Of a stretch of 55,773 bases of DNA, positions 26,672 to 35,490 are shown in pieces (position 1 is the first letter of the stretch; the number at the start of each line of letters is the position of its first letter). Below the pieces are notes generated by a model, which was not told where the DNA came from, did no database searches, and saw nothing but the letters and a program-made list of their open reading frames with translations. The DNA comes from DAIOEK01 sp964648485 (GTDB lineage Bacteria > Chloroflexota > Anaerolineae > Anaerolineales > Anaerolineaceae): the NCBI GenBank assembly GCA_964648485.1, contig CAZYOF010000021.1, positions 1 through 55,773 on the forward strand, written 5' to 3'. The translations under genes were made by a program, and so were the position numbers.

Positions 26672-27076
26672 ATGATGGATATTCAAAAAGAAATTATTAC
26701 TTCTGAAAAAGCACCTAAAGCCATAGGTCCATATTCTCAGGCAATTCGCGCAGGTCATATTATCTACACATCTGGACAGTTGGGAATGGATCCTCAGAGT
26801 GGTGTAATAGTTGATGGTGGTGTGGAAGCTGAAACTAGACAGGCTTTACATAACCTTGAATCAGTTCTATCCTGTGCAGGAGCTGACCTGGCAAGTGTTT
26901 TGAAGACAACGGTTTTCTTGAGAGATATCAATGATTTTTCTCGGATGAATGGCATTTACCAGGAATTCTTCACTGAACAACCCCCAGCCCGATCAGCGGT
27001 GCAGGTTGGTGCGCTTCCAAAAGGCGCTGCTGTAGAAATTGAAGCTGTAGCAATTTTGCGGCATTCTCAAAGCTAG
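26672..27076 (+). CDS. ridA: RidA family reactive enamine/imine deaminase
   Basis: 134 residues, standard length. Hydrolyses reactive 2-aminoacrylate-type intermediates released by PLP enzymes. Conserved features: APKAIGPYSQA near the N-terminus, YTSGQLGMDP, and PPARSAV with the active-site Arg107 followed by VEIEAVA. Start after a GGGAG site. A terminator follows. Confidence 0.93.
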   Translation: MMDIQKEIITSEKAPKAIGPYSQAIRAGHIIYTSGQLGMDPQSGVIVDGGVEAETRQALHNLESVLSCAGADLASVLKTTVFLRDINDFSRMNGIYQEFFTEQPPARSAVQVGALPKGAAVEIEAVAILRHSQS

Positions 27077-27091
27077 GACAAACGGAGAAGG

Positions 27092-27121
27092 AAAGAAGCT
27101 GGTTTTATGCCGGCTTCTTTT
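27092..27121 (+). terminator. intrinsic terminator after ridA
   Basis: Stem AAAGAAGCTGG (27092-27102) / CCGGCTTCTTT (27110-27120), one G-U pair, 7-nt loop, ending in a T-run. Confidence 0.7.
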
Positions 27122-27185
27122 GCAATTAAATAGATAATTTTCTCTAATGGTAAAATTAAGTATCACATATTTGAAAAGTTGATAT

Positions 27186-28184
27186 ATGCCTATTGTAACA
27201 ATCCTAATCCCCTGTTTTAACGAAGAAAAAACTATATATCAATTGCTAGATTCCATCAATCATCAAACATTTCCATCGGAAGAACTGGAAGTGATAATTG
27301 CGGATGGATTATCCACAGATCAGACTAGATCTGAGATTAATCGGTACAAATCTGAACATCCTGAATTTCTCGTCAGGGTGGTTGATAATCCGAAAAGAAC
27401 AATACCTTCTGGATTAAATACAGGCATACAGGCAGCGGAAGGAAAATTTATTGTACGTCTGGACGCACATTCAAAGCCTGCTTTAGATTACGTTGAAAAA
27501 TGTATTTCATTACATCGTAAATGTATAGCAGAGAACATTGGGGGTATCTGGATTATCCATCCCGGAAAAGAAGACTGGATTGGCCGTTCGATTGCGGCTG
27601 CAGCTGCTCATCCTATTGGTGTCGGGGACGCTGGTTATCGACATTCCAACCGCGCGGGGTATGTAGATACTGTACCGTTTGGCTCGTATCGTAAAGAATA
27701 TATCGTTTCGCTGGGGTTATTCGACGAGACGCTCTTAACTAATGAAGACTACGAACTAAATGTTCGAATTCGCAAAGCGGGGGGTAGAATTTACTTGGAT
27801 CCATCCATCCAATGTATCTACTATGCACGACCAACCTTATCTGCATTGGCAAAACAATATTGGCGATATGGCTATTGGAAAGCCAGGATGCTTCGTAGGT
27901 ATCCCGAAACAATTCGATGGCGACAGGCACTTCCCCCATTATTTGTTTTAGGTTTAATGGGATTAATATTTCTCTCGTTTTTTACACCCATTTTCTTATT
28001 CACTTTTTCAGGTGTTGTTGTGTTATATTTCTTTATTCTGATGGTTGCTTCCCTGAAGATTGCCTTATCAAAACGAGATGGGGCATTTATAATGGGTGTA
28101 CCCTTGGCAATTTCTGTTATGCATCATTGTTGGGGATCTGGCTTCTTATTTAGTTTGATAAATTTAAATTTGAAAAAGGACTAG
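27186..28184 (+). CDS. GT2 family glycosyltransferase with C-terminal membrane segments (ExoA-like)
   Basis: 332 residues. The N-terminal GT-A domain has TILIPCFNEEKTI, IIADGLSTDQT and the metal-binding RLDAHSKP (DxH form of DxD), and LLTNEDYELNVRIRKAGG as the catalytic ED motif. Two to three hydrophobic segments lie at about 248-310. It is the first gene of a seven-gene envelope polysaccharide cluster and probably adds a sugar to a lipid-linked intermediate at the inner face of the membrane. Confidence 0.9.
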   Translation: MPIVTILIPCFNEEKTIYQLLDSINHQTFPSEELEVIIADGLSTDQTRSEINRYKSEHPEFLVRVVDNPKRTIPSGLNTGIQAAEGKFIVRLDAHSKPALDYVEKCISLHRKCIAENIGGIWIIHPGKEDWIGRSIAAAAAHPIGVGDAGYRHSNRAGYVDTVPFGSYRKEYIVSLGLFDETLLTNEDYELNVRIRKAGGRIYLDPSIQCIYYARPTLSALAKQYWRYGYWKARMLRRYPETIRWRQALPPLFVLGLMGLIFLSFFTPIFLFTFSGVVVLYFFILMVASLKIALSKRDGAFIMGVPLAISVMHHCWGSGFLFSLINLNLKKD

Positions 28185-28201
28185 CCAGGCAAAGAGAGTG
28201 G

Positions 28202-29623
28202 ATGAAATCTAAATCGACACATTCAACCCTTTGGGGACTAAGACCAAATGAACGTTTAACTTTATTAATCCTCGGTGATTTACTTGCCGGGGTATTTGCG
28301 CTATTCTTTGCACTCTATTTTTGGACTACCGGTGAGGAATGGTTTGATTTCTCGTGGAAATTCCTGCAAACCAGACCAGATCCGTGGTTCTATTTTTTAC
28401 CAGTGGTATGGCTCCTATTACTTGTAGAGATTTATGATGTACATCGTGCATCACGATGGAAAGATACCATACGCGGAGTTCTGCTTGCAGCTGTTATCTG
28501 TTTGGGATTGTATCTGGTAATTTATTTCACATCGACGCCTAAATCATTACCTCGAAGAGGAATAGCTGCATTTATTGCAGCTGCGATTTTTCTGACTCTC
28601 TTATGGCGTCTAATCTACATTCGAATCTTTACAGCACAACTTTTTATCCGCCGAGTATTAATGGTTGGTGCGGGAAATTCAGGACTAACACTCGCTCGAA
28701 TGATTAATACCTTGGATCCGCCCCCTTTCGAAATAGTTGGCTGGGTTGATGATGATCCAGAAAAGATCGGTTCAGAAATTATGGGTTATAAAGTCCTGGG
28801 TGGTAATGCATCGTTGTTAAAGCTTATCGAAGAAGAAAGTATCTCTGACCTTATCATCGCGATATCTGGCGAGATGAATGGCGCAATGTTTCAAGCAATA
28901 CTTGATGCCCAGGAGAATGGAATAAGCATTACAACCATGCAGACTGTATATGAAGAGTTATTTAATCGTGTTCCGATCTTCCACCTTGAATCAGATTGGG
29001 TCCTAAGAGGTTTTGGGGATCAGTCTCGAATTAGCGGATTTTATGAATTAGTAAAGCGGATAATAGATATTCTGGGTGGAATCGTAGGCGTAATTATTCT
29101 GACCGTAATTTTTCCATTTGTTTCAATTGCAATCCTACTGGACACAGGAAAACCAATTTTTTACCGCCAAAGTCGCCTCGGTAAAGGTGGACAACCTTAC
29201 AACATCATTAAATTTAGAACCATGGTAGTCGAATCGGAAAAAGATGGAAAACCGCGATTTGCACAGGAACATGATACCCGTGTTACAAGAGTGGGAAGAT
29301 TCTTGCGGAAAAGCCACCTGGATGAAATTCCTCAATTTATTAATGTTCTCCTCGGGCAGATGAGCCTTGTTGGACCCCGTCCTGAACGCCCTGGCATGGT
29401 TCAGGAACTTCAAAAAAGCATTCCCTTCTATCGTGCCCGCTTGCTGGTAAAACCCGGAATTGGAGGATGGGCACAAGTTAATTTTGGGTATGCAGGTACT
29501 GTAGAAGATACAGCCACGAAACTTGAATATGATTTATATTATATTCGCCGGCGCAATCTGTTTCTGGATATTGTCATAATAATCCGCACACTAGGCGCTG
29601 CTATCGGATTGAGAGGTCAATAA
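28202..29623 (+). CDS. polyprenyl-phosphate sugar-1-phosphate transferase (exopolysaccharide initiating type)
   Basis: 473 residues. An N-terminal region with four membrane segments (about 20-145), a Rossmann-like middle (VLMVGAGNSGLTLARMI), one further membrane helix near 290-315 and the catalytic PGT domain. The PGT domain has FYRQSRLGKGGQPYNIIKFRTM, SHLDEIPQFINVLLGQMSLV, GPRPERPG and KPGIGGWAQVN. It transfers a sugar phosphate from a nucleotide sugar to undecaprenyl phosphate, starting repeat-unit assembly. The next gene follows after 1 nt. Confidence 0.93.
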   Translation: MKSKSTHSTLWGLRPNERLTLLILGDLLAGVFALFFALYFWTTGEEWFDFSWKFLQTRPDPWFYFLPVVWLLLLVEIYDVHRASRWKDTIRGVLLAAVICLGLYLVIYFTSTPKSLPRRGIAAFIAAAIFLTLLWRLIYIRIFTAQLFIRRVLMVGAGNSGLTLARMINTLDPPPFEIVGWVDDDPEKIGSEIMGYKVLGGNASLLKLIEEESISDLIIAISGEMNGAMFQAILDAQENGISITTMQTVYEELFNRVPIFHLESDWVLRGFGDQSRISGFYELVKRIIDILGGIVGVIILTVIFPFVSIAILLDTGKPIFYRQSRLGKGGQPYNIIKFRTMVVESEKDGKPRFAQEHDTRVTRVGRFLRKSHLDEIPQFINVLLGQMSLVGPRPERPGMVQELQKSIPFYRARLLVKPGIGGWAQVNFGYAGTVEDTATKLEYDLYYIRRRNLFLDIVIIIRTLGAAIGLRGQ

Positions 29624-29624
29624 T

Positions 29625-30554
29625 ATGAAAGCACTTGTTACAGGTGGAGCAGGATTTATCGGCTCTCACCTTGTGGATACGCTTCTCGATTCAGGTTATT
29701 TCGTGAGGGTGATTGATAATCTATCTACAGGTAACCTGGAGCATCTATCATTAAATCGAGAAAATATCGAGTTTTATCAAGGAGATATCCGTTCAAAGGC
29801 AGATATGAAGAAGGCGTTCTCTGATGATATAGATTTCGTTTTCCATCTTGCCGCGCATATTTCAGTTGCGGATTCTATGAAAAACCCGGATGAATGTTTT
29901 GATATAAACGTAGCTGGAACGAATAATCTTCTTCAATTAGCAACCGAAGCTAAGGTTAAAAAAGTGGTTATTTCTTCCAGCGCAGCGGTTTATGGTGATC
30001 AACAAATAATGCCCATTTCAGAAGATGCCACTCTCAATCCGCTTTCACCGTACGGTGCATCCAAGCAAATGGATGAGATATTAGCTTCATTGTATACAAG
30101 ATCATTTAACCTTCCAGTAGTATGTCTTCGATATTTTAATGTTTTTGGTCCCCGTCAAAACCCCAATTCACCTTATGCTGCAGTTATTCCGATAGTAATA
30201 CAAAGAGCTTTAAATAAGCAAGATATTATTGTTTACGGAGATGGTAATCAAACACGAGATTTTGTATATGTTAAGGATATTGCAAGGGCAAATTTATTAG
30301 CAGCAAAGTCTGAAAAAACAAATGGGATGAGTGTAAATATTTGTAGTGGCAAGCAAACTTCCATCAATCAAGTGATATCCTATATCCGTCAAGTAATACC
30401 TGGCTCAAAAGAGCCCCGATATGAAAAGGCTCGTCCGGGGGATATCTATGATTCATATGGAGATCCTACATTGGCAAGGAAATTGCTTGAATTTACTATA
30501 TCTGAAGATATCATCACCGGTCTGAATCACACAATTGCTTGGATGAAAAGTTGA
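29625..30554 (+). CDS. NAD-dependent nucleotide-sugar epimerase/dehydratase (GalE-like, extended SDR)
   Basis: 309 residues. NAD motif TGGAGFIGSH at the N-terminus, SSAAVYGD, and catalytic Y143xxxK147 in SPYGASK. It probably supplies an epimerised UDP-sugar (such as UDP-Gal or a uronic acid epimer) for the polysaccharide. It overlaps the next gene by 16 nt, showing tight coupling. Confidence 0.9.
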   Translation: MKALVTGGAGFIGSHLVDTLLDSGYFVRVIDNLSTGNLEHLSLNRENIEFYQGDIRSKADMKKAFSDDIDFVFHLAAHISVADSMKNPDECFDINVAGTNNLLQLATEAKVKKVVISSSAAVYGDQQIMPISEDATLNPLSPYGASKQMDEILASLYTRSFNLPVVCLRYFNVFGPRQNPNSPYAAVIPIVIQRALNKQDIIVYGDGNQTRDFVYVKDIARANLLAAKSEKTNGMSVNICSGKQTSINQVISYIRQVIPGSKEPRYEKARPGDIYDSYGDPTLARKLLEFTISEDIITGLNHTIAWMKS

Positions 30555-32443
30555 AAACGAAGCCGTTTATCAGAAATAGATTTGTTTTACTTGGCGATTT
30601 GATCTTAATTCTCGCTGTTGTTCTAGGAAGCTATGTAGTTCGCCTTGAGCTAAATACAGTTTTTCCTTTTTATACCCCATCGATGCTCTGGATGGTCGGT
30701 CTATCGTTGATCATAAAGCCGCTGATATATTTTGAGTTCGGTTTGTATAGAAGGCTTTGGATTTATGCCAGTGTACAGGAATTAAAATTAATAGTTGCTG
30801 CTGTAACCTCTGCGTCCATCCTGGTTTCGGTAACCATGATCAGTCTTTTTAGCCTGGGGCTGTTCAGAGGATTTCCACGTTCTGTATTGATTATTGATTG
30901 GCTTGCATCCATCCTTGCGGTAGGCGGTTTACGTTTCATCTTCCGATTGCTAGCAGAAAATAAAACGAATACAAATTTATCGCGTCTGGTTCCTAATGCA
31001 CGCAAAGTATTGATTGTCGGTGCTGGAGATGCGGGTGCCCTGGTAGTTCGAGAGATGCAAAAAAATCCACAGATTAACTTAATTCCAGTTGGATATTTGG
31101 ATGATGCCAGGGAAAAGCAGAATAATCAGATCTATGGTGTTCCGGTTGTCGGTGTTCTGAATGACCTTGCTAAAGTATTAGATAATCAGCAGATAGATGA
31201 AGTGGTTATTGCCATCCCTTCGGCACCTGGACGGGTAGTGCGGCTGGTTGCGGATGTGTGTCGATTAAAAGGTGTACCTTTCAGAACGATGCCCGGCATC
31301 TATGAATTGATTGGAGGTAAGGTTAGCGTCAATCGATTGCGCGATGTGGATATTGCGGACCTATTGCGCCGCGATCTTACCCGAATCAATGATGAATTAG
31401 TTGGCTCAAAATTAGGCGGTAAAACCGTTTTAGTGACAGGCGCGGGAGGATCGATCGGTCGTGAAATCTGCAGGCAAGTTTCAAGGTGGGGACCATCATC
31501 CTTAATTTTATTAGGGCATGGAGAGAACAGCATTTTTGAAGCCTTAATTGAATTAAGAGAAGATTATCCTGCTTTACCTTTGCGCCCTGTGATTGCAGAC
31601 ATACGTGACTATCCCCGCTTATTGGATATTTTTACTCAATTACGACCGGATATCGTCTTTCATGCGGCTGCGCATAAACATGTTCCTCTCATGGAGATGA
31701 ATGTATGCGAAGCAATTACCAATAACGTTCTTGGCACTCGAAATGTTGTTTCTGTATGTAATACAACGGGCGTCAATAGATTGGTTATGATCTCTACAGA
31801 TAAGGCAATTCGCCCTGTAAATGTCATGGGCGCAACAAAACGAATGGCAGAGATGATAGTACTGGATACGGCGAGGAGAACAGGAAAGCCATATAGTGTT
31901 GTCCGTTTTGGGAATGTCTTGGGTAGTCGGGGTAGCGTGGTTCCGTTATTTAAGCGGCAGATTGCCCGTGGAGGACCGGTCACTGTAACACATCCGGATA
32001 TGAAGCGTTATTTTATGACTATTCCCGAAGCAGTTCATCTTGTATTACAGGCTGCGGCAATGGGCGAGAGCGGGGAAGTCTTTGTTCTAAATATGGGACA
32101 GCAAGTCCGGATTTTGGACCTGGCTGAAGATTTGATCCGACTTTCAGGATTGCAACCCGGGAAAGACATTGACATTGTATTCACTGGTATTCGTCCAGGC
32201 GAAAAACTTGCTGAAGAATTGTGGGATGAAGGGCATACTTTTGTAAGGACACAGCATCCAGATGTTTTCCGTTTGGATGGGCAGGATAACCTGAGTGGAG
32301 AGACACTTCACCAGAGTGTGGAAGAATTAATACACCTGGCACAAGAAGGTGATACAACATCCGTTGTGGCATTGCTGGATGAACTCATCCCCGGTTCAGC
32401 AGTTCGTAGTACCCCTCCACCGGAATTAACTTCCATTGACTGA
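30539..32443 (+). CDS. CapD/FlaA1-like nucleotide-sugar 4,6-dehydratase, membrane-bound long form
   Basis: 634 residues. Four N-terminal membrane segments (about 10-120), a first Rossmann domain (VLIVGAGDAGALVVREM) and the SDR dehydratase domain from about 295 (VLVTGAGGSIGREICRQ; STDKAIRPVNVMGATKRMAE). As in the long CapD forms the usual catalytic Tyr is replaced by Met with Lys kept. It likely makes a 4-keto-6-deoxy UDP-HexNAc for the polysaccharide. No ATG fits; a TTG at 30539 inside the preceding gene is the best start. Confidence 0.88.
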   Translation: MDEKLKTKPFIRNRFVLLGDLILILAVVLGSYVVRLELNTVFPFYTPSMLWMVGLSLIIKPLIYFEFGLYRRLWIYASVQELKLIVAAVTSASILVSVTMISLFSLGLFRGFPRSVLIIDWLASILAVGGLRFIFRLLAENKTNTNLSRLVPNARKVLIVGAGDAGALVVREMQKNPQINLIPVGYLDDAREKQNNQIYGVPVVGVLNDLAKVLDNQQIDEVVIAIPSAPGRVVRLVADVCRLKGVPFRTMPGIYELIGGKVSVNRLRDVDIADLLRRDLTRINDELVGSKLGGKTVLVTGAGGSIGREICRQVSRWGPSSLILLGHGENSIFEALIELREDYPALPLRPVIADIRDYPRLLDIFTQLRPDIVFHAAAHKHVPLMEMNVCEAITNNVLGTRNVVSVCNTTGVNRLVMISTDKAIRPVNVMGATKRMAEMIVLDTARRTGKPYSVVRFGNVLGSRGSVVPLFKRQIARGGPVTVTHPDMKRYFMTIPEAVHLVLQAAAMGESGEVFVLNMGQQVRILDLAEDLIRLSGLQPGKDIDIVFTGIRPGEKLAEELWDEGHTFVRTQHPDVFRLDGQDNLSGETLHQSVEELIHLAQEGDTTSVVALLDELIPGSAVRSTPPPELTSID

Positions 32444-33441
32444 TGACAATTCTAACCAGACAAGAATGGGATGATTTTCTTCAATTTCACCCTGATGCGC
32501 ACTTTCTGCAGTGTAGTGCCTGGGGTGAAGTGAAATCACAATTTGGTTGGCACCCTATCCGCCTTAAAGTTGGAAATACAGGGGCTCAGATTCTTTTTAG
32601 AAAACTACCATTTAATAAAACAATAGCCTATATCCCTAAGGGACCAATAGGAAAACCTGATGATAATTTCTGGTTGGAGTTAGATTACCTTTGTCAAATT
32701 AATAATGCTGTATTTCTAAAAATAGAACCAGATTCTTGGAAAGGTGATGATGACCTTTGCCCAATTGGAGGGGTTGTTATCCATGAGGCTGATAATATTC
32801 AGCCAGGGAGGACAATCCTAATTGACCTCTCTTCTGGAGAAGATGCAGTCTTATCACGGATGAAACAAAAAACCCGATATAACATCAATCTGGCGATGAA
32901 AAAGGGTGTTGTTGTGGAACCTTGGCGTGATTTCGAGACCCTAGGTAAGATGTTTGCTATTACTGCACAAAGAGATGGATTTGGAGTTCATCATCCATCT
33001 TATTACCAAAAGGTTTATGATGAATTCTGTAAATCTGGACAGGTAGAAGTGTTCTGCGGATTCCATAACCAAGTGCCACTAGCAGCAATTATGGTAATAA
33101 AGCAGGGAACGCGCTGCTGGTATCTATATGGTGCTTCCACAAATCTAGAACGAAATCGTATGCCAACCTATCTTGTTCAATGGGAAGGTATCCGTTGGGC
33201 GTTATCTCAAGGATGTAATTCATACGATCTCTGGGGTATTCCTGACGAAGAAGAAAATGTTCTTGAATCCGGGTTTGAAAGTAGATCGGACGGATTATGG
33301 GGAGTGTATAGATTTAAGCGTGGCTTCGGTGGAAAAATATTTCGATCTGCACGAGCCTATGATCGTGTGTATTCAGGATTTCTTTATCAAGTATATCAAT
33401 GGTACAGCAGAAAAAGAAAAAGTTCTATAGGCGGGGGATAG
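32443..33441 (+). CDS. FemAB/FemX-like aminoacyltransferase (GNAT fold), copy 1
   Basis: 332 residues. Two GNAT-like lobes as in lipid II:glycine glycyltransferases. Landmarks are FLQCSAWGEVKSQFGW, IAYIPKGPIG, MKQKTRYNINLAMKKGV and LVQWEGIRWALSQGCNSYDLWG. These enzymes use aminoacyl-tRNA to add amino acids to peptidoglycan precursors or related acceptors. Its start overlaps the previous stop by 1 nt (TGATG), and a homologous copy follows immediately. Confidence 0.85.
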   Translation: MTILTRQEWDDFLQFHPDAHFLQCSAWGEVKSQFGWHPIRLKVGNTGAQILFRKLPFNKTIAYIPKGPIGKPDDNFWLELDYLCQINNAVFLKIEPDSWKGDDDLCPIGGVVIHEADNIQPGRTILIDLSSGEDAVLSRMKQKTRYNINLAMKKGVVVEPWRDFETLGKMFAITAQRDGFGVHHPSYYQKVYDEFCKSGQVEVFCGFHNQVPLAAIMVIKQGTRCWYLYGASTNLERNRMPTYLVQWEGIRWALSQGCNSYDLWGIPDEEENVLESGFESRSDGLWGVYRFKRGFGGKIFRSARAYDRVYSGFLYQVYQWYSRKRKSSIGGG

Positions 33442-34527
33442 ATGTTTGTTGTTGAGAAATTATCCAATCCAACCGATCAGCAATGGAATTCAATCATTTC
33501 CGCTTTGCCAACTCCCCATATCCTCCAGACAAAAGTGTGGGCAGAAATTAAAGCGATCAATGGTTGGGAACCCCAATTCTATATATGGAAGGATGGATCC
33601 GATCAAGCGGTTGCAGGAGTTTGTCTTCACAGGAAAAAAATACCTGTACTATCATTAAATTTGTTATATGCTCCGCGTGGCCCCCTGTGTAACTGGCAGG
33701 ATAATGACTTGCGGCAGACAGTAATTAATGATTTACAGAAAATAGCTCGACACCAGCATGCTTTATTCCTTAAGATTGACCCAGAAGTAGAAAAAACAGG
33801 ATCCGAACAAAGTGCGCTGACTATTACCGAAGAGTTGGAGAAAAATGGTTGGATCTTTTCCAATGAACAGCTTCAGTTCAGAAATACTATTTTCTTAGAT
33901 CTTTCGCTTCCAGACGACATTCTATTATCAAATTTCAAACAAAAAACCAGATATAACATCCGCCTGGCTGAGAAGAAAGGTGTCCTTATTCGGCGGGGAA
34001 CAGAGGAAGATTTATCGAATTTATATCAAATGTACGCCCAAACGGCAATGCGGGATGGTTTTGCGATACGCAGCAGCAATTATTACCTGAAGGTCTGGTC
34101 AACATTAATGCAAACCGGGATGGCGATACCTTTGATCGCCGAAGTAAATGACGAAGCTGTATCGGCATTAATTATGTTTGTTTATGCTGGGAGAGCTTAT
34201 TATTTTTATGGAATGTCTACAGGAAAATTTCGTGAGTGGATGCCCAATCACCTCTTACAATGGAAAGCAATCCTTTTAGCGAAGGCTCATGGTTGCACAA
34301 GTTATGATTTTTGGGGAGCTCCAGATAATTTTGTTGAAAATGATCCAATGTATGGAGTGTACCGATTTAAAGAAGGTTTTAATGGCAGATTGTTTAAGGG
34401 GATAGGAGCTTGGGATTACCCGGTACATCCATTCTTTTTCAAATTCTATAGAAATATCCTACCCTTGATACTTCGCTGGATGAGGCGTATTGGAAAAATA
34501 AGAATCAAACACGAGGCGAATAGATGA
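33442..34527 (+). CDS. FemAB/FemX-like aminoacyltransferase (GNAT fold), copy 2
   Basis: 361 residues, the same layout as the preceding gene: ILQTKVWAEIKAINGW, LLYAPRGPL, FKQKTRYNIRLAEKKGV, LLQWKAILLAKAHGCTSYDFWG. The start is the base after the previous stop. The two proteins are clearly related but diverged, so they may add successive residues, as FemA and FemB do. It overlaps the next gene by 4 nt. Confidence 0.85.
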   Translation: MFVVEKLSNPTDQQWNSIISALPTPHILQTKVWAEIKAINGWEPQFYIWKDGSDQAVAGVCLHRKKIPVLSLNLLYAPRGPLCNWQDNDLRQTVINDLQKIARHQHALFLKIDPEVEKTGSEQSALTITEELEKNGWIFSNEQLQFRNTIFLDLSLPDDILLSNFKQKTRYNIRLAEKKGVLIRRGTEEDLSNLYQMYAQTAMRDGFAIRSSNYYLKVWSTLMQTGMAIPLIAEVNDEAVSALIMFVYAGRAYYFYGMSTGKFREWMPNHLLQWKAILLAKAHGCTSYDFWGAPDNFVENDPMYGVYRFKEGFNGRLFKGIGAWDYPVHPFFFKFYRNILPLILRWMRRIGKIRIKHEANR

Positions 34528-35486
34528 ATATTCCCAGAATTAAAATAGCACATTTACCCACACCAGTCGAATGGATACCGGGCGTATCTGCATCTCTAAA
34601 TGGTCCCGCTATTCAGGTTAAACGAGATGATTTAACTGGAATCGGATTTGGTGGAAATAAGATTAGAAAATTGGAATGCCTGCTGGCAGAAGCACAGGCA
34701 AATGGTGCTCAAATGCTCATTACTACTGGCGCAGTACAGTCAAATCACTGCAGGCAGACAGCAGCTGTGGCCGCAATATATGGGCTTAAATGCCGTCTGG
34801 TACTATCTGGTGATAAACCTTCTCAGCCGAGTGGAAATTACCTTCTGGATTTATTAATGGGCGCCAAAGTGATCTGGACATCCCGTTCGCAGCGAGACGA
34901 AACTTTAAAAACGACTTTTGAACAAGCGTGGGCTGATGGCGAACGCCCGTTTATCATTCCTTATGGTGGATCAAATCCAATTGGAGCAATGGGCTATGTC
35001 GTTGCTATGCAAGAACTCGCTTCCCAGAATGTGAATCCAGATTGGATAATTTTCCCCAGCTCATCAGGTGGAACACAAGCAGGCATGGTTCTGGGGGCAA
35101 GGTTGACAGGTTTTCAAGGGAAGATCCTTGGTGTCAGCATCGAGGATAAATCTGAAGTTTTACAGGAAAGAGTGGCTTCTCTGGCTAATGAAATGGCAGA
35201 TAGGCTTAAAATTAGAGAAAGATTTACTAGTGAAACTATTCTGGTGAATGATGATTATCTGGGTGGCGGATATGGTGTATTCGGGCAGCTTGAAAAGAAT
35301 GCAATTAACTTATTTGCCCGAAAGGCAGCGCTATTTTTAGACCCGGTGTACACAGGTAGAGCTGCAGGTGCTTTGATGGACCTGATCAATAAGAATTATT
35401 TTAAACCGGGGGAGACAGTACTATTTTGGCATACCGGTGGGTTGCCAGCAATTTTTGCTGAATCTTATCAACCCGAGTTGGTGTAG
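34524..35486 (+). CDS. D-cysteine desulfhydrase / ACC deaminase family PLP enzyme
   Basis: 320 residues, fold type II PLP enzyme. PLP lysine K46 in GFGGNKIRKLE, TTGAVQSNHCRQTAAVAA, PSSSGGTQAGMVLG as the phosphate loop, and DPVYTGRAAGALMDL. Members act on D-cysteine, D-serine-type substrates or ACC. It overlaps the second FemAB-like gene by an ATGA junction, so it is made together with the aminoacyltransferases, hinting at a role in amino acid supply or clearing for envelope modification. Substrate not determined. Confidence 0.88.
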   Translation: MNIPRIKIAHLPTPVEWIPGVSASLNGPAIQVKRDDLTGIGFGGNKIRKLECLLAEAQANGAQMLITTGAVQSNHCRQTAAVAAIYGLKCRLVLSGDKPSQPSGNYLLDLLMGAKVIWTSRSQRDETLKTTFEQAWADGERPFIIPYGGSNPIGAMGYVVAMQELASQNVNPDWIIFPSSSGGTQAGMVLGARLTGFQGKILGVSIEDKSEVLQERVASLANEMADRLKIRERFTSETILVNDDYLGGGYGVFGQLEKNAINLFARKAALFLDPVYTGRAAGALMDLINKNYFKPGETVLFWHTGGLPAIFAESYQPELV

Positions 35487-35490
35487 ATAT

